Source: Euonymus europaeus
Taxonomy: Eukaryota; Streptophyta; Magnoliopsida; Celastrales; Celastraceae
DNA length: 64,000 nucleotides
Reading direction: 5' to 3'
NCBI GenBank assembly: GCA_963580455.1
Contig: OY756961.1
Location: 8,847,001-8,911,000, forward strand
Position 1 is the stretch's first letter, and every line of letters begins with the position of its first letter. The notes below the pieces were generated by a model. That model saw nothing but the letters and a program-made list of their open reading frames with translations, did no database searches and had not been told where the DNA came from. Made by a program: the position numbers and the translations under genes. This document shows positions 44,995 through 57,517 of the stretch, in pieces.

Positions 44995-46120
44995 GTGAAT
45001 AAAGATAATAAAATAAACAACATAAAACATAACGAATATAAAAATATAAAAAAAAGAAAATAAAGTGAGGATGTAAATAATAAATAATGAATAAAATAAA
45101 AATAAAATAAGTTAAAACAAAAGTAAAATAAAATAAAAATAAAAATGTTGGGAACCGAGATTTTTTGTGTGTGGATTAAACGATATTGAATTATCGTAAA
45201 TCCCTCAAACAAACATATTAACATATTAAATCATATAATTAACACATAAATCAAGCAACATCAAATCATTCATATAATTCACACATAAACACGTTTCAAA
45301 TAAGTAACACATTAACATGTTGAACAAAAATGATGAATGGAATGGACCTCGGTTCCCTTTTTTATTAGCAATCAAATATTTCAATCATGCTATTAAATTA
45401 ACATGACTAAAAATTTATAATCAATTGCTTTATAATGCACTGATTCATGGATCCAATAAGCACAAAAACAATTTTTAATCAAAATCCCAAATAATATTCA
45501 TAAACAAAGCCCACCCCAATTTTATTAAACCATTTTTCATGTTCAAGCCCAAGTAAACCATAAAAGATCCAAACAAATACACAAAGCCAAAGCCCATTTT
45601 CACATATGGAAACTCATAATCCTGGCCCAATTATCATTAAACTCATTCCATGCTTTCCTAAAAATACTATCAGTAGTTTAGGCATCCAACTAAGCATCAT
45701 CATGTAGAACAATTCAAAAAATTGAACTAAACAGAGACATATGCATATCTGTTCCAAAGCACTTACATGGAATGTAAACAGATACCCTACGTAACTTCAT
45801 GTTCCATATCAAATTATTCATCACAAATTATATAACTAAATATTCCATATCAAGGCATTCATGTATAATTAAAGACATGAAAACATAGTTGCAACAATTA
45901 ACATAGAAAATTTTATGGTTTACAGGTAGTTAGTAGGCCAACTCATGGATCAAAAAAAAATTAAGACATAAATGCTTATTGGGCCGAGTTTTAATCCATT
46001 TTGTCTTGATGTTTTCCTTATTGGGTTAGGGCTTGAGTGACTTATTGATTTGGCTTATTGGGTCAATTGTTTGGACTAGCACATGGGCCTTTAAACTATT
46101 TGAATTTTCATTAAATCAAA
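44134..46120 (-). mobile_element. Ty3/gypsy LTR (3' part of the 5' LTR)
   Basis: The minus strand runs into TGCGACA at 44134, followed by the PBS. The sequence includes a GTTGGGAACCGAG phrase at about 45146 and, in reverse sense, CGGTTCCC at 45353. From 45480 to 46090 are repeated GCCCAAT/ATTGGGC phrases typical of plant LTRs. The 5' end of the LTR was not found; it may extend into or beyond the satellite at 46130-49945. Confidence 0.55.
44837..45150. repeat. A/AAT/AAAAT low-complexity tract
   Basis: Nearly pure AATAAA, (ATA)n and AAAAT simple sequence within the gypsy LTR region. The 128-codon frame on the minus strand is a translation of this tract. Confidence 0.9.
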
Positions 46121-46129
46121 TCAACAAAT

Positions 46130-49100
46130 TATTCATCAAATTCTGATCTAGAAGTCTAGAGATATTGGCAAAACCGTTTTTTCCATGAATACATGAAGCA
46201 AGAAAATCTTATAGCCCACTAGTTGACACGAGACCTACTATGCATAAGTTCTGTAATCAAAAATTGAAATGTTAGGATTATATAGCACAAAAATTAATTA
46301 GTGTGAAATCAAGTAACAATCGATGAATTCGGATCTAGGAGTCTAGAGATATTGGCAAAACCATTTTTCCCTTGAATATGTGAAGCAAGAACATGTTATA
46401 GTCGACTACGTGACACGAGACCTGCTAGGCACAAGTTTTGAAATCAAAGACTATAAGATTAGGATTTTAGAGCTAAAACATTAGTGTGAAATCAAGTAAA
46501 AAATTAGTGAATTTCGAACTTGGAGTCTACATATATTAAGAAAATAGTATATGTGAAGAAACTACATGTTATAGCTCACTAGTTGACACAAGACCTACTA
46601 GGAACAAGTTATGAAATAAAAATGGAAACGTTAGCAATGTAGAGCTCTAAAAGAAGTGTGAAATCAAATAAAAAATGAACGAATTCTGATCTAGGAGTCT
46701 AGAGATATTGGCATAACCGCTTTTCCCATGAATATGTGAAGAAAGCACATGTTATAGCCCACTATATGACACGAGACCTATTAGGCACAAGTTCTGAAAT
46801 TAAAAACTGAAATGTTAGGATTATAGTGCTCCAAAATTAGTGTGAAATCACGTCAAGAATAATGAATTCGAAACTGGGACTCCAGAGATATTGGCTAAAC
46901 AATTTTTTCAAGAATATATGAAGAAACCACTTGTTATAACCCACTAGATGACACAAGACCTACTAGGCACAAGTTCTAAAAATCCAAAATTAGTGCGAAA
47001 TCATGTCAAGAATAATGAATTCCAAACTGGGACGCCAGAGATATTCGCTAAAGAATTTTTTCAAGAATATATGAATAAACCACTTGTTATAGCCCACTAG
47101 ATGACACGAGACCTACTAGGCACAAGTTCTGAAATAAAAATTGAAATTCTAGCATGATAGAGCACAAAAAGTACTGTTAAATCAAGTAAAAAATCGACGA
47201 ACTTTGAACTTGTAGTCTATAGATATTAAGAAAACAGTACATGTGAAGAAACCAAATGTTATATCTCATTAGGTGACACAAGAACTACTAGAAAAATTAA
47301 TGAAATAAAAATGGAAATATTAGGATTCTAGAGCTCAAAAAGTATTGTGAAATCAACGAATTTAGATATAGGAGTCTAGAGATATTGACAAAACCATTTT
47401 TCCCATAAATATGTGAAGAAACCACATGTTATAGCCCACTAGGTGACACGAAACCTACTAGGCTTAAGTTTTGAAATAAAAAATGAAATGTTAGGATTGT
47501 AGAGCTTTATAAGTAGTGTGAAATCAAGTCAAAAATCAACGAATTTGAAACTGGGAGTCTAAAGATATTGACAAAACAGCTTTTCCAAGAATATGTGAAA
47601 AAACCACATTTTATAGGCCACTAGGTGACATGATACCTGCTAGACACAAGTTCTAAAATCAAAAACTGAAATGTTAGGATTGTAGAGCATCAAAATTAGT
47701 GTGAAATCAAATCAAAAATCAATGAATTCCAAATTGTGAGTCCAGATATATTAAAAAAATAACTTTTCCAAAAATATGTGAAGAAAACACATGTTATTGT
47801 CCACTAGATGACACAAGATCTACTAGACACAAGTTCTGAAATCAAAAATTAAAATGTTAGGATTGTAGAGCACAAAAATTAGTATGAAATCAAGTCAAAA
47901 ATCGACGAATTTCGAACTTGAAGTCTATAGATATTGAAAAAACTATTTTTTCCATGAATATGTGAAGCAAGCAATTCTTATAGCCCACTAATTGACACGA
48001 GACCAACTATTCACAAGTTCTGTAATAAAAAAAATTAAAATGTTAGGATTATAGAGCACAAAAATTAGTATGAAATCAAGTAAAAAAATCGATGAGTTCT
48101 AATCTAAGAGTCTAGAGATATTGGCAAAACCATTTTTCCCTTGAATATGTGAAGCAAAAACATGTTATAGCCCACTATGTGACACGAGACCTGCTAGGCA
48201 CAAGTTCTGAAATCAAAAACTATAATGTTAGGATTTTAGAGCTCAAACATTAGTGTAAAATCAAGTAAAAAATCAGTGAATTTTGAACTTGAATATGTGA
48301 AGAAACTACATGTTATAGCTCACTAGTTGATACAAGACCTACTAGGAACAAGTTATGAAATAAAAATGGAAACGTTAGCACTGTAGAGCTCTATAAGAAG
48401 TGTGAAATCATATAAAAATCAACGAATTCTGATCTAGGATTCTGGAGATATTGGCAAAACCGTTTTCCCATGAATATGTGAAGCAAGCACATGTTATAGC
48501 CCACTATGTGACGCAAGACCTACTAGGCACAAGTTCTGAAATCAAAAACTGAAATGTTAGGATTGTAGTGCTCCAAAATTAGTGTGAAATCATGTCAAGA
48601 ATAATGAATTCCAAACTGGGACTCCAGAGATATTGGCTAAACAATTTTTCCAAGAATATATGAAGAAACCACTTGTTATAGCCCACTAGATGATACGAGA
48701 CCTACTAGGTACAAGTTCTGAAATAAAAATTGAAATTCTAGGATGATAGAGCACAAAAAGTAGTGTTAAATCAAGTCAAAAATCGACGAACTTTGAACTT
48801 GGAGTCTACAGATATTAAGAAAACGGTATATATGAAGAAACCAAATATTATAGCTCACTAGGTGACACAAGAACTACTAGAAAAAAGTAATGAAATAAAA
48901 ATGAAAATGCTAGGATTGTAGAGCTCAAAAAATAATGTGAAAACAACTCAAAAATCAACGAATTCTGATATAAGAGTCTAGAGATATTGGCAAAACCATT
49001 TTTGCCATTAATATGTGAAGCAACCAAATGTTGTAGCCCACTAAGTGGCATGAGAACTAGTAGGCTTAAGTTCTGAAATAAAAAAAAAATGTTAGGATTG

Positions 49101-49945
49101 TAGAGCTTTATAAGTAGTGTGAAATCAAGTAAAAAATCAACGAATTTGAAACTGGGAGTCTAAAGATATTGACAAAACAATTTTTCCAAGAATATGTGAA
49201 GAAACCACATTTTATAGAGCACTAGGTGACATGAGACCTGCAAGACAAAGTTCTAAAATCAAAACCTGAAATGTTAGGATTGAAGAGCATCAAAATTAGT
49301 GTTAAATCAAGTCAAAAATCAATGAATTCCAAATTGTGAGTCCAGATATATTAAAAAAAACAACTTTTCAAAAAATATGTGAAGAAAACACATGTTATAG
49401 TCCACTGGATGACACGAGACCTACTAAACACAAGTTTTGAAATCAAAAATTGAAATGTTGGGATTGTAGAGCACAAAAAGTAATGTGAAATCAAGTAAAA
49501 AATCGACGAATTTTGATCTTGGAGTCTACAGATATTAAGAAAACAGTATATGTTAAGATATCACATATTATAGCTCACTAGGTGACACAAGACCTACTAG
49601 AAAGAAGTTATGAAATAAAAAACAGAAACACTAGGATTGTAGAATATTAAAAGTAGTGAAATCAATTCAAAAATCAACGAATTCTTATCTAGGAGTCTAG
49701 AAGTATTGGCAAAACTATTTTTCCCATGAATATTTGGAGCAAACACATGTTATAGCGCACGCGAGACCTACAAGACACAAGTTCTGAAATCAAAAACTGG
49801 GGGATTAGGATTGTAGAGCTTCAAAATTAGTGTGAAATCATATAAAAAATCAATAAATTCCAAATTGAGAGTCCAAAGATATTGATAAAACCATTTTTTC
49901 AAAAATGTGTGAAGAAACAACATGATATAGCCCATTAAATGTCAA
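46130..49945. repeat. Tandem satellite, about 184-bp units in a higher-order arrangement
   Basis: About 20 head-to-tail units. Recurrent landmarks are GAGTCTAGAGATATTGGCAA, CATGTTATAGCCCACTAG, GACACGAGACCTACTAGGCA, CAAGTTCTGAAAT, ATGTTAGGATTGTAGAGC and GTGTGAAATCAAGT. Spacing of the first landmark is mostly 182-188 bp, with some 153-172-bp deleted units. Unit variants recur in order: 46325 with 48097, 46865 with 48600, 47207 with 48795, 47373 with 48974, 47557 with 49159 and 47739 with 49339. That gives a higher-order period of about 1.77 kb falling to 1.60 kb after one unit is lost. The array stops mid-unit near 49940. No coding capacity. Confidence 0.95.
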
Positions 49946-50313
49946 TCCACACTCTCATCCTTATCATTAAAAACATACATTGTCATACATTCTCTTTCAA
50001 AACTCTCCATTGCAATTGTCCATTTGTCCTAATCACTGCTTTTTGAGGGACAGTATTGACTGTTGACGTTTGTGCTCGACAAACTTTGCTAAATGCTGGG
50101 ACCAGTACACCGAGAGAGAGAGAGTAGATCGTAAGATATATGTCAGCGGGATCGCGAAAACTTTACTGAAATTGGACGACGATCGTACGAATCTAGCACG
50201 CTTTTGTTATTTAACGGTTCTATTTCCTCTATTTCACAACCCACTCTTCTCTCTTATTAGCTTAAGCTTTCTTCTGCTAATAGGCTAGTTCTTGTAGCAA
50301 TAATTAAGCACCA

Positions 50314-52697
50314 ATGACAAACTCTGCTGCTGGTTCATCCGATCTCCAGAAGAACAAGTCGAGCTCAACGAAGAAGAAGATGACTGTTACTAATGATTCT
50401 ATGAAGGATCATAATGAAGGTAGCATATTCTCAGTTGATTTCATTATATGATTGATTTTCAGGATATAGATTCAGGGATTGACTCTGATCAACCGGGATC
50501 TAACTGACTAAAAGTTTGTCTTAATTTAGAGTATTTTTTGAGATTTAGAGGAATCAAAATTATTTACCAAAAAAATAATTTTTGAATTTTATTTATTTAT
50601 CACAAATTCTTGTGAATTTACGGGTACAAATCGAAAGGCTTCTCCAAATGTTGAGGATGACTATGCCCGGCCAAATCAAAGTGTGTCTTCATATTTAATT
50701 CTATTTTTATTTTCTATCGATCATATTCCCGGATTCTGAGAGGGGGTTAAAGGGATTGACATAATCTCACAGTACATAGTTTTTGTACATATTTTTTGAG
50801 ATAAAATAGGGTTCATATCTTAAATATATTATTGTTCATGTGTTAGCGTTGGAGAAGTTTTTACCTGCATTTCTTTGTATAATTGTACATTAATTTCGTG
50901 TAATCTACTTATGTATTTACTCCTTGTTTAATGCTCATCATCAGTTAAAGAGACGTTGAATATGGGTCTGCAAATTGGTACAAACAGTAGAGACATCGAA
51001 GTTGGACAATTACCTGCCGCAAGAGCCAAGAAAAGACCACGACAGGAAGCCACAAAAGCCAAGGAAAAAGCACGACGCGAGGCTGATAAAAAGCACTACG
51101 ATAAAAAGAAGGTGATTAATTCAGTTCAATTATTTTCCTTGATTAGATTCGAGCGTGAGAAATGTATGCTTGTTTGACACGTTAATCAACAAGTACCATC
51201 TGAACCGACTTTTTATATGGTCATGGCAAATGTTTGGGATATGAAGGCGAAGCTGGAAAGTTACGATAAAATGGCCAATGATTTTGGAGAACTTAAAAAA
51301 GAGTGTGAGAATTTAAGGAAGCAGGATGAGTGGATGGATCAACAGATGCAGAAAGAAACCAAATTGAATGAGGAACTTCGTTCTCGAGTTAGTTTGTTGA
51401 TCGTCAACAATGAATCCCTACGTAAGCTGGCTGACGCTCTGTCTTTTATACTACCGGTAAGTGTTCTACTTTTCCTTTTGAAGCTTTGCCTAATGCGTGG
51501 TTAACTAGCATACTCAATTACATGTGTTGTTTAATTATGTCGTAGTTTAATTATATAGTAGTTTTAGGACAAAAAACACATAGTTATCAAATTTTTTAGA
51601 ATACAAACTCAATGATAGTTAGACATGTGCATACAAGACAGGTTTGCTCTCAACATAATCATATCGACTCCTTATGATTTTGTAAAGATCGAAAGTTCGA
51701 ATATTGTCTCACATTATAAACAACTAATCCTAAAAAAAAGTCTGAATAATGTTTTTTGTTGCTTGCTGTTGTAATTGATCATTGTTCACTTTGAACACAC
51801 TTATTTGGAATAATTCAATTTGAAGAAACATAATGTTGTTCGTTCTTCATCTATAATGACCGATCGAATCCATTTGAACAATAACATTAATTCTATACTT
51901 TAATTTATATGCCAACAGGGGGTGTATAAGGAGAAAGATGAATGGAAAAGGAAATGTGAATATTTAGAGACGCTTATGACCCAACAACAGCTTGGGAGTA
52001 TGAGCCAAGATCATCCTGTGGCCATAAGCCAACAACAGCATGTGGGTATGAACCACCAACATCCTGTGGCTATAAGCCAACAACAGCATGTGGGTATCAT
52101 CCAACAACATATGGTTGATATGAACCAACATCATCATCCTGCGGCTATAAGCCAACAACAGCATGTGGGTATCATACAACAACATCTTGTGGATTTTGAT
52201 GATGATATTGATATTAATCAAGTAAGTGTTAGTACTTAGTAGTGTTATTCACCGCTATTATGTTTGTTTTTTTTATTTTTATTTTATGTCTTTCCCTTGG
52301 TTCATCATCAATTCTTCTTCTTAAAAATTATAGCCAAGTAGCTGCAGTTTAATTAAACTATCTAGCTAGATAATTCTAACATGAATTAATATGAATTTTT
52401 TTTATCATTCTACTTAGTTGTTGAACCCATCTGGACCTCCACAACCTATGCAAACTGGCGGAGGAGAAAGTGAAATGCATAACACAGGGATAACTGGGAG
52501 AGGTATATATATCTAGCTAGTCTTAGGAGATAAATTGGTCTCCGTCACTTGTTGTCATTGCTTAATTATTTTTACATCGATAACACCCTAAGTTTCATGT
52601 TATTTTGCTGCAAACTGCGCCTCTATATTTTCATTTTTTTTACTGATGACTGTAATGCATTCATACAGATGAATGCGGCGGAGGACAGGGACAATGA
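50314..52697 (+). CDS. Basic coiled-coil protein with Gln/His-rich repeats, multi-exon, unknown family
   Basis: The span covers introns. ATG 50314 opens a Ser/Lys-rich exon (to 50419, donor GTAGCA). A small exon near 50640-50685 (ASPNVEDDYARPNQ) has an uncertain acceptor. 50945-51111 encodes a strongly basic stretch (AKKRPRQEATKAKEKARREA, donor GTGATT). About 51210-51456 encodes a coiled coil (VWDMKAKLESYDKMANDFGE, then LKKECENLRKQ; donor GTAAGT). 51919-52221 encodes EWKRKCEYLETLMTQQQ and four spaced copies of AISQQQHVG-type repeats, ending in an acidic DFDDDIDINQ. 52418-52502 is Pro/Gly-rich, and a last short exon from 52669 stops at 52695-52697. AATAAA lies at 52918. A basic region followed by a coiled coil suggests a nuclear, possibly bZIP-like DNA-binding protein; that is inference. 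Splice phase around 51190 is unresolved. Confidence 0.6.
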
Positions 52698-55386
52698 GCT
52701 TGTATCTGATATTGGATTCAGATCCGTTCGGCTTTTAATTCAAGCTCCTGAGCTTGACATTTCTAAGTAATGTTGTACTTGATTTGAATCGCACGCCTTC
52801 CATTTATGAGTTTTGATATGGTTGCAGTGAGACTTATTTATATTTGTAGTTTTGACATCTCAAGAGTATTGTGAACATGTGCATGTATGGTTTCTCTGTT
52901 TTAATGCTGTCAAAGGCAATAAATACTTTGAATGTCTGGTTACTTGTTAGTGAAAATTGCCTTATTGGTCCCTTCTTGTGGTGGTAGTGCTAAGGTGCCA
53001 AATAAAAAGAAGATGGAAAGAAAGTAGCCAAAAAGGATTGATCGATGATTTATAGCAAGCAGCAACCAATCTAGAAGTACTCCTTTAGTAGCTGCGCTAA
53101 TCCCTTACAGTAGACGCTTTTTTTCCTTTCTGCAGAACCAATTGCCACTACTCTTTATATTTAGAAGTGATTACTGGCCATGGATTAAATTATGATGTCG
53201 CCAATATAAATCACAAATAATAAATAGCAAAAGCAGCTGCCTATGCCTAAAACAGCCTTAGAGACCAACAATGAACAGCAAAAGCAGAGGAAAACAATTG
53301 AAGCTGTAATCTCTGGAAAATCAAGGGAATCTTATAATGTTATAGAGGATATAAGGAAGAAAAAATTGGTGAGAAAATAAAAGACTTGAAGACATCAAAG
53401 ACAACAACTGTTTGGCTTGAAAACAAAGAGAAGGAAAAGTATTTGAAAGTGTGAATAACCTAAAACTGAGTAACTGACACAGCTGCTCAAATGCAGCCAC
53501 GCCAGCTCCGCTGTAATAGTATTTTTAGGCCATTAAAGTTCTTTTATTTCTTCAGAAAATCATAAATAATTCTTTCTAAGTTGAGCATAATTTATCCTAA
53601 GTTAAGCATGTGTTTGATAGAGCTGAAATTATAATAACGTATAAACTGTAACATTAATAGTTAGTTTTTAAGTTATTAAATAAATTATTGATATTTAATA
53701 TAACTAAAGTTATTATAGAGTATAAATTGTCAAATAACTATTAAGAATGCTTAAAGTACTACTAAGGGTATTAAATTGTACACATGTCACTTGAATATTA
53801 AAACGTAAAATAGTTATTTTAAAAAATAAAAAATTACCCATAAAACAGCAAAATCTGCTGTAAAAACAGACCCAGGCCCAGCAAATCCCTTCCAGTTCAA
53901 TCGACCAATGATGCCACCATTGCTCGTGCTTTCGAAAAAGGTAATAATAAGATAATTAACAATTTTATTATATTATTCTTAATTTTCTATTTTCTTGTGA
54001 AAATGCCAGGGAGAGAGCGCCATGTGTCAGTTGCTCATTCATGGCCGTTCGATTTGGATGGCCTGCCAAACTCCAAAGTGCGCACTTTGATTTGAGATAG
54101 CGAAAAGATGACGTGTGTTTTCCTGATTATCAGGGATCTACCTATCTTTGATTTGGGAAATGTTAGAGCATCTATTCTTAAAAGTGGCATCGGATAATCT
54201 ATGAGAGTTTATGTTTTTATTGATGTGATCTTTTGACATATTTAGCAACGTGGATGAATGAATATGTAATTTTTTTTTTAAAGATGTGAAATACATTATT
54301 GATTTCTAATATAATTTTGTTAGAGAATTATGGAACGCCAACGCAAATTTATAGTTAGTCAGAAATCGACATGTTGTGAAAGCAAAATCCAGACTCACAC
54401 ATATAAAATTAGTGCAGCAACTTCCCTGATTATGGCAAGTTAATCATAACTTTATATCGCTTTAATAATCCAATATTGGTTTTAAGGAAATGTTGCGTAC
54501 CTTTTGAGCCTGGTGTAGGCTTTTGCACTACATAACATAACATACTATGAGGTACACAGGCTAAATTATTTGCCAATCAATATGTATTTGTCAGCCCATC
54601 ATACGCAGGCTTTTGTATGCAGACGTATATAGGACTTATGAATTGGGCTTTTAAAACTAGGGTCAGCCCACAGATAAAAAATGTTTAGAATCAAAGTTGT
54701 TCATGGCCAAATATTGGGTTCAGACACATACACAATTTGTGAATTAAATTTTGGGATGACGACCGGTCGGTACTCTTTGGTAGATTTATGAACATCTAAG
54801 TACAATAAAAAAAAGAGTTGAGATCGATACCTGGAGCGAAGACAAGTCAACCATTAATAATGGCATATGTATACGAGGAATGTTGTCGCACATTGGAAGA
54901 TGTGGGACTTGAAATCCACTTTATAAGTGGAAAGTTTCATACAACCAACAAGGTTTGGTGAGTTGGGCCTAGTATACTTGCCAGATTTAGGAGAAACGAA
55001 GTTATATGGGCTCGATATATCCATGTGAACTGTATAACTCATATGTGGACCCAATGTATCCAGTAAATCGAAAAACTTAAAGCGGACAATAATGTTGGGG
55101 TGTGAAAATTATTAAAAGGAGGCAATTATGGTCAATCAAAAAATGACTACTACGGAATACTAAAGGAAATTGTGTAATTGGAATTCAATTCTCAGGACTA
55201 TCTATTAAAAAAATTGTTCTTTTTAATTGTAAATGATTCGATACAGACTCATAGATCAATAATGAACTCTAGAAGATCTATCCAATTCGATAATGTTTTG
55301 GAGGAAAACAAGAATTGCAAGACAACTGTTTGTCTTGTTAACAAAGTCGAAGAAAAGATTCCGAAAATGACAATAATCTAAAGACT
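52698..55386. other. Intergenic; no gene supported
   Basis: AT-rich. 53600-53770 contains near-inverted AT-rich phrases (gaaattataataacgtataa and aagttattatagagtataa) suggestive of a small degraded transposon. 54875-54960 has tcgcacattggaagatgtgg followed by ccactttataagtgg, a phrase common near plant LTR/TRIM sequences. 55178-55386 has an open frame of unknown nature that resumes right of the LINE. Confidence 0.35.
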
Positions 55387-55522
55387 AAGACTTCTGGACC
55401 CTGCTGGGGATTGGGGTGGTTTCGGGTCATAGCATGTACTTGGGCCTCCCCACTTTTTCTTTGCGGAATAAGAGATTGCAGTTTGGGTATGTGAGGGATC
55501 GAGTTATCAAGCGGCTATTCGG

Positions 55523-56083
55523 GTGGGGGGAGAAACATTTTTCTACAGGGGGAACGAGACTCTCTTAAAGTCAGTTATTCAAGCAATCCCTACGTATGTT
55601 ATGTCTTGTTTTCGTCTTCCCTCGAGCATTTGTAGGGATATCCAGCGTGCTTGTGCTAGATATTGGTGGGGTTCTACAGATGCCTCGAGGAAAGTTCATT
55701 GGAGAGATTGGTCTTTGCTGTGTCGGCCTAAGAAGGAAGGGGGTATGGGTTTTAGAGATGTCTCTGGGTTTAACAAGGCCATGTTGGGGAAGCAGGTGTG
55801 GAGGATGGTCGAGAGGCCTTTGTCTCTAATGTCCCAGGTAATGAAGAGTAAGTACTTCCCTCACAGCTCTGTCTGGTTAGCAAATTTGGGACCAAAACCA
55901 TCTTTTATTTGGAGAAGCTTGCTTTGGGGGAGGGAGTTAGTGGCAAAGGGTACAAGATGGGTTATTGGTAATGGGGAATCGGTAAGGATTTATAAAGATA
56001 AATGGATCCCCAATTCTAGTTCTATGAAAGTTCTCTCTTCAGCTCAATTAGGAGAGGATTGCAAGGTGAGTTCTCTGATTTAG
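55523..56083 (+). pseudogene. LINE ORF2 fragment, post-RT and zf-RVT region
   Basis: Frame with LLKSVIQAIPTYVMSCFRLP, ARYWWGS, KVHWRDWSLLCRPKKEGGMG and LGKQVWRM, then SKYFPHSSVWLANLGPKPSF, IWRSLLWGRELVAKGTRWVI and GNGESVRIYKDKWIP. These are the standard blocks between RT and the zinc-binding reverse transcriptase domain of plant LINE ORF2. It ends at a stop at 56081; the zf-RVT part continues, frame-shifted, at 56108-56452 (DRFCWSLDQKGMYTVKSAY). Confidence 0.85.
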
Positions 56084-56680
56084 AGTAATGGCTCCTGGAA
56101 TGAAGAGGTGATTAGATCTCATTTTATTCATATTGATGCTAAGAATATTTTAAGTATACCTCGCCCGTTGAGACCTTGTACAGACAGATTTTGCTGGAGT
56201 TTGGACCAAAAAGGAATGTATACTGTCAAAAGTGCTTATCACTTAGCAACCACAATTGACTTTGATAGAGCTTCTCCATCTAATGGGTGGGCACCAGGGA
56301 CTATTGGACTTGGTTGTGGAATTGTGATATACCTCCAAAAGTCAAGGTTTTTTTGTGGAGGTCTTGCATGGATCTTATATACCTACTCGGCAGAATCTGA
56401 GGAACCACCATGTACCTACTATGGAGGGCTGTCCCCTATGTGGGGCTCATAATGATTCTACCTCTCATGCTCTCATTTTTTTGTGGAAAGATTAAAAGTG
56501 CTTGGAAGGCTTTACCTTGGTGGAGACTGTTTAAGTCTATGTGGGGGGGCTAGTATTATTGAAATTTTAAGTGAGCTTCGAATCCTGCTTGAAGTAGATG
56601 AGATGAATATCGTGTTGATGGCTTTGTGGGAAGCCTGAAATTTTTGAAATAAGCAAATCCATGATAGCCCTGCCCGGAAG

Positions 56681-57202
56681 GTGGAGGAACTCTTTTATTG
56701 GATCCCATCTTATTTAAAAGAGTTTGTGAACTGCAGACATGTTGAAGGGGTACTCTCTGCTAGGGGGCAGGCTGGGAGATGGAGAACTATGAGAGATGAT
56801 GAGGTAGTGGTGCATGTGGATGCTGCCCGTGCAGTTGAGGGAAATCGTACTGCAGCTGGGTGTGTGGCAAGGAGCGCGCATGGAGGTTTCATCATGGCAG
56901 CCGCTTCTCCAGTTGTTCAGTCTTTGACGGTTGAATTGGCAGAGATGTTCGCAATTCAGGAAGGTATTAAATTGGCAAAGCTCTACAATGCATCAATGGT
57001 GCATATTATCAGTGATTCCCTTGGTGCAATTCAGAAGCTACAGTCAACTACTAGGTATTATAATGAGATTGGTTTGGTGATTGAGGATATTAGACATGGA
57101 AGTCAGGCTTTTGAGCTAGTAGCTTTCTCTCATATGCCTAGGAGTTGTAATAAGGTAGCCCATAGTATCGCTCGTTTTGCAATTTCTTCTTTATGTTCCT
57201 AG
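56681..57202 (+). pseudogene. LINE ORF2 C-terminal RNase H domain
   Basis: 173-codon frame. RNase H (RVT_3) begins VVVHVDAARA (first Asp), then AAGCVARSAHGGFIMAA, LTVELAEMFAIQEGIKLAK (Glu), VHIISDSLGAIQKLQ (second Asp) and FSHMPRSCNKVAHSIARFA (His/Asn-x4-AH region). The acidic residues of the RNA-degrading site are conserved. It is the most intact part of the LINE, but without RT upstream it has no independent role; the copy is dead on arrival. Confidence 0.85.
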
Positions 57203-57309
57203 TCTTGGGATGGTTCAACAGCACCCTTGTGGTTGCGAAATTGTTTATTGGCGGATCATCCGCCTATATTTGATTGAGTTATGTGATTGTTGTTTTACTT
57301 CAAAAAAAA

Positions 57310-57517
57310 AAGACTTCTGGACCCTGGTGGTGATCATGGAGAGAAGCTTGTGAAGGGAGTTCTCAATATTGGACAGAATGAAGAGAAGCAACTACATTGT
57401 TTTCATGCAACTACGAGGAATCGCCCAAACAGAGATCTGTTATTTTCATTCAAGAATTTGAAATATTTCCCATTCTTGGTTTCTTAGCTTTGTAACCTAA
57501 TGAGACAACCATTTAAA
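57310..57517 (+). other. Short open sequence right of the LINE
   Basis: After the second target duplication, a frame reads GDHGEKLVKGVLNIGQNEEK to FSFKNLKYFPFL before stopping at 57487. It was contiguous with 55178-55403 before the LINE landed. I do not recognise it. Confidence 0.3.

Larger units (their letters stand above)
55404..57309 (+). mobile_element. 5'-truncated L1-type LINE
   Basis: It ends in a short poly(A) tract (57302-57309) and is flanked by a perfect 17-bp direct repeat, AAGACTTCTGGACCCTG, at 55387-55403 and 57310-57326 (the first A may belong to the tail). The 1906-bp insert has only the C-terminal part of a plant L1 ORF2: post-RT region, zf-RVT and RNase H. Endonuclease and RT catalytic motifs are missing, as expected from incomplete target-primed reverse transcription. 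Confidence 0.95.

Noticed and set aside
44838..45224. 128-codon Phe/Leu/Ile-rich minus-strand frame resembling a membrane protein
   Set aside because: Translation of an A-rich simple-sequence tract; apparent transmembrane character is an artefact of TTT/TTA/ATT codons.
46130..49945. Regularly spaced repeats considered as a CRISPR-like array
   Set aside because: Units are about 184 bp, contiguous and variable along their whole length with no unique spacers; plant nuclear context. It is a satellite.
51964..52221. 85-codon minus-strand frame with HMLLLAY repeats
   Set aside because: Antisense of the Gln/His-rich repeat exon; plus-strand splice sites and reading frame are better supported.
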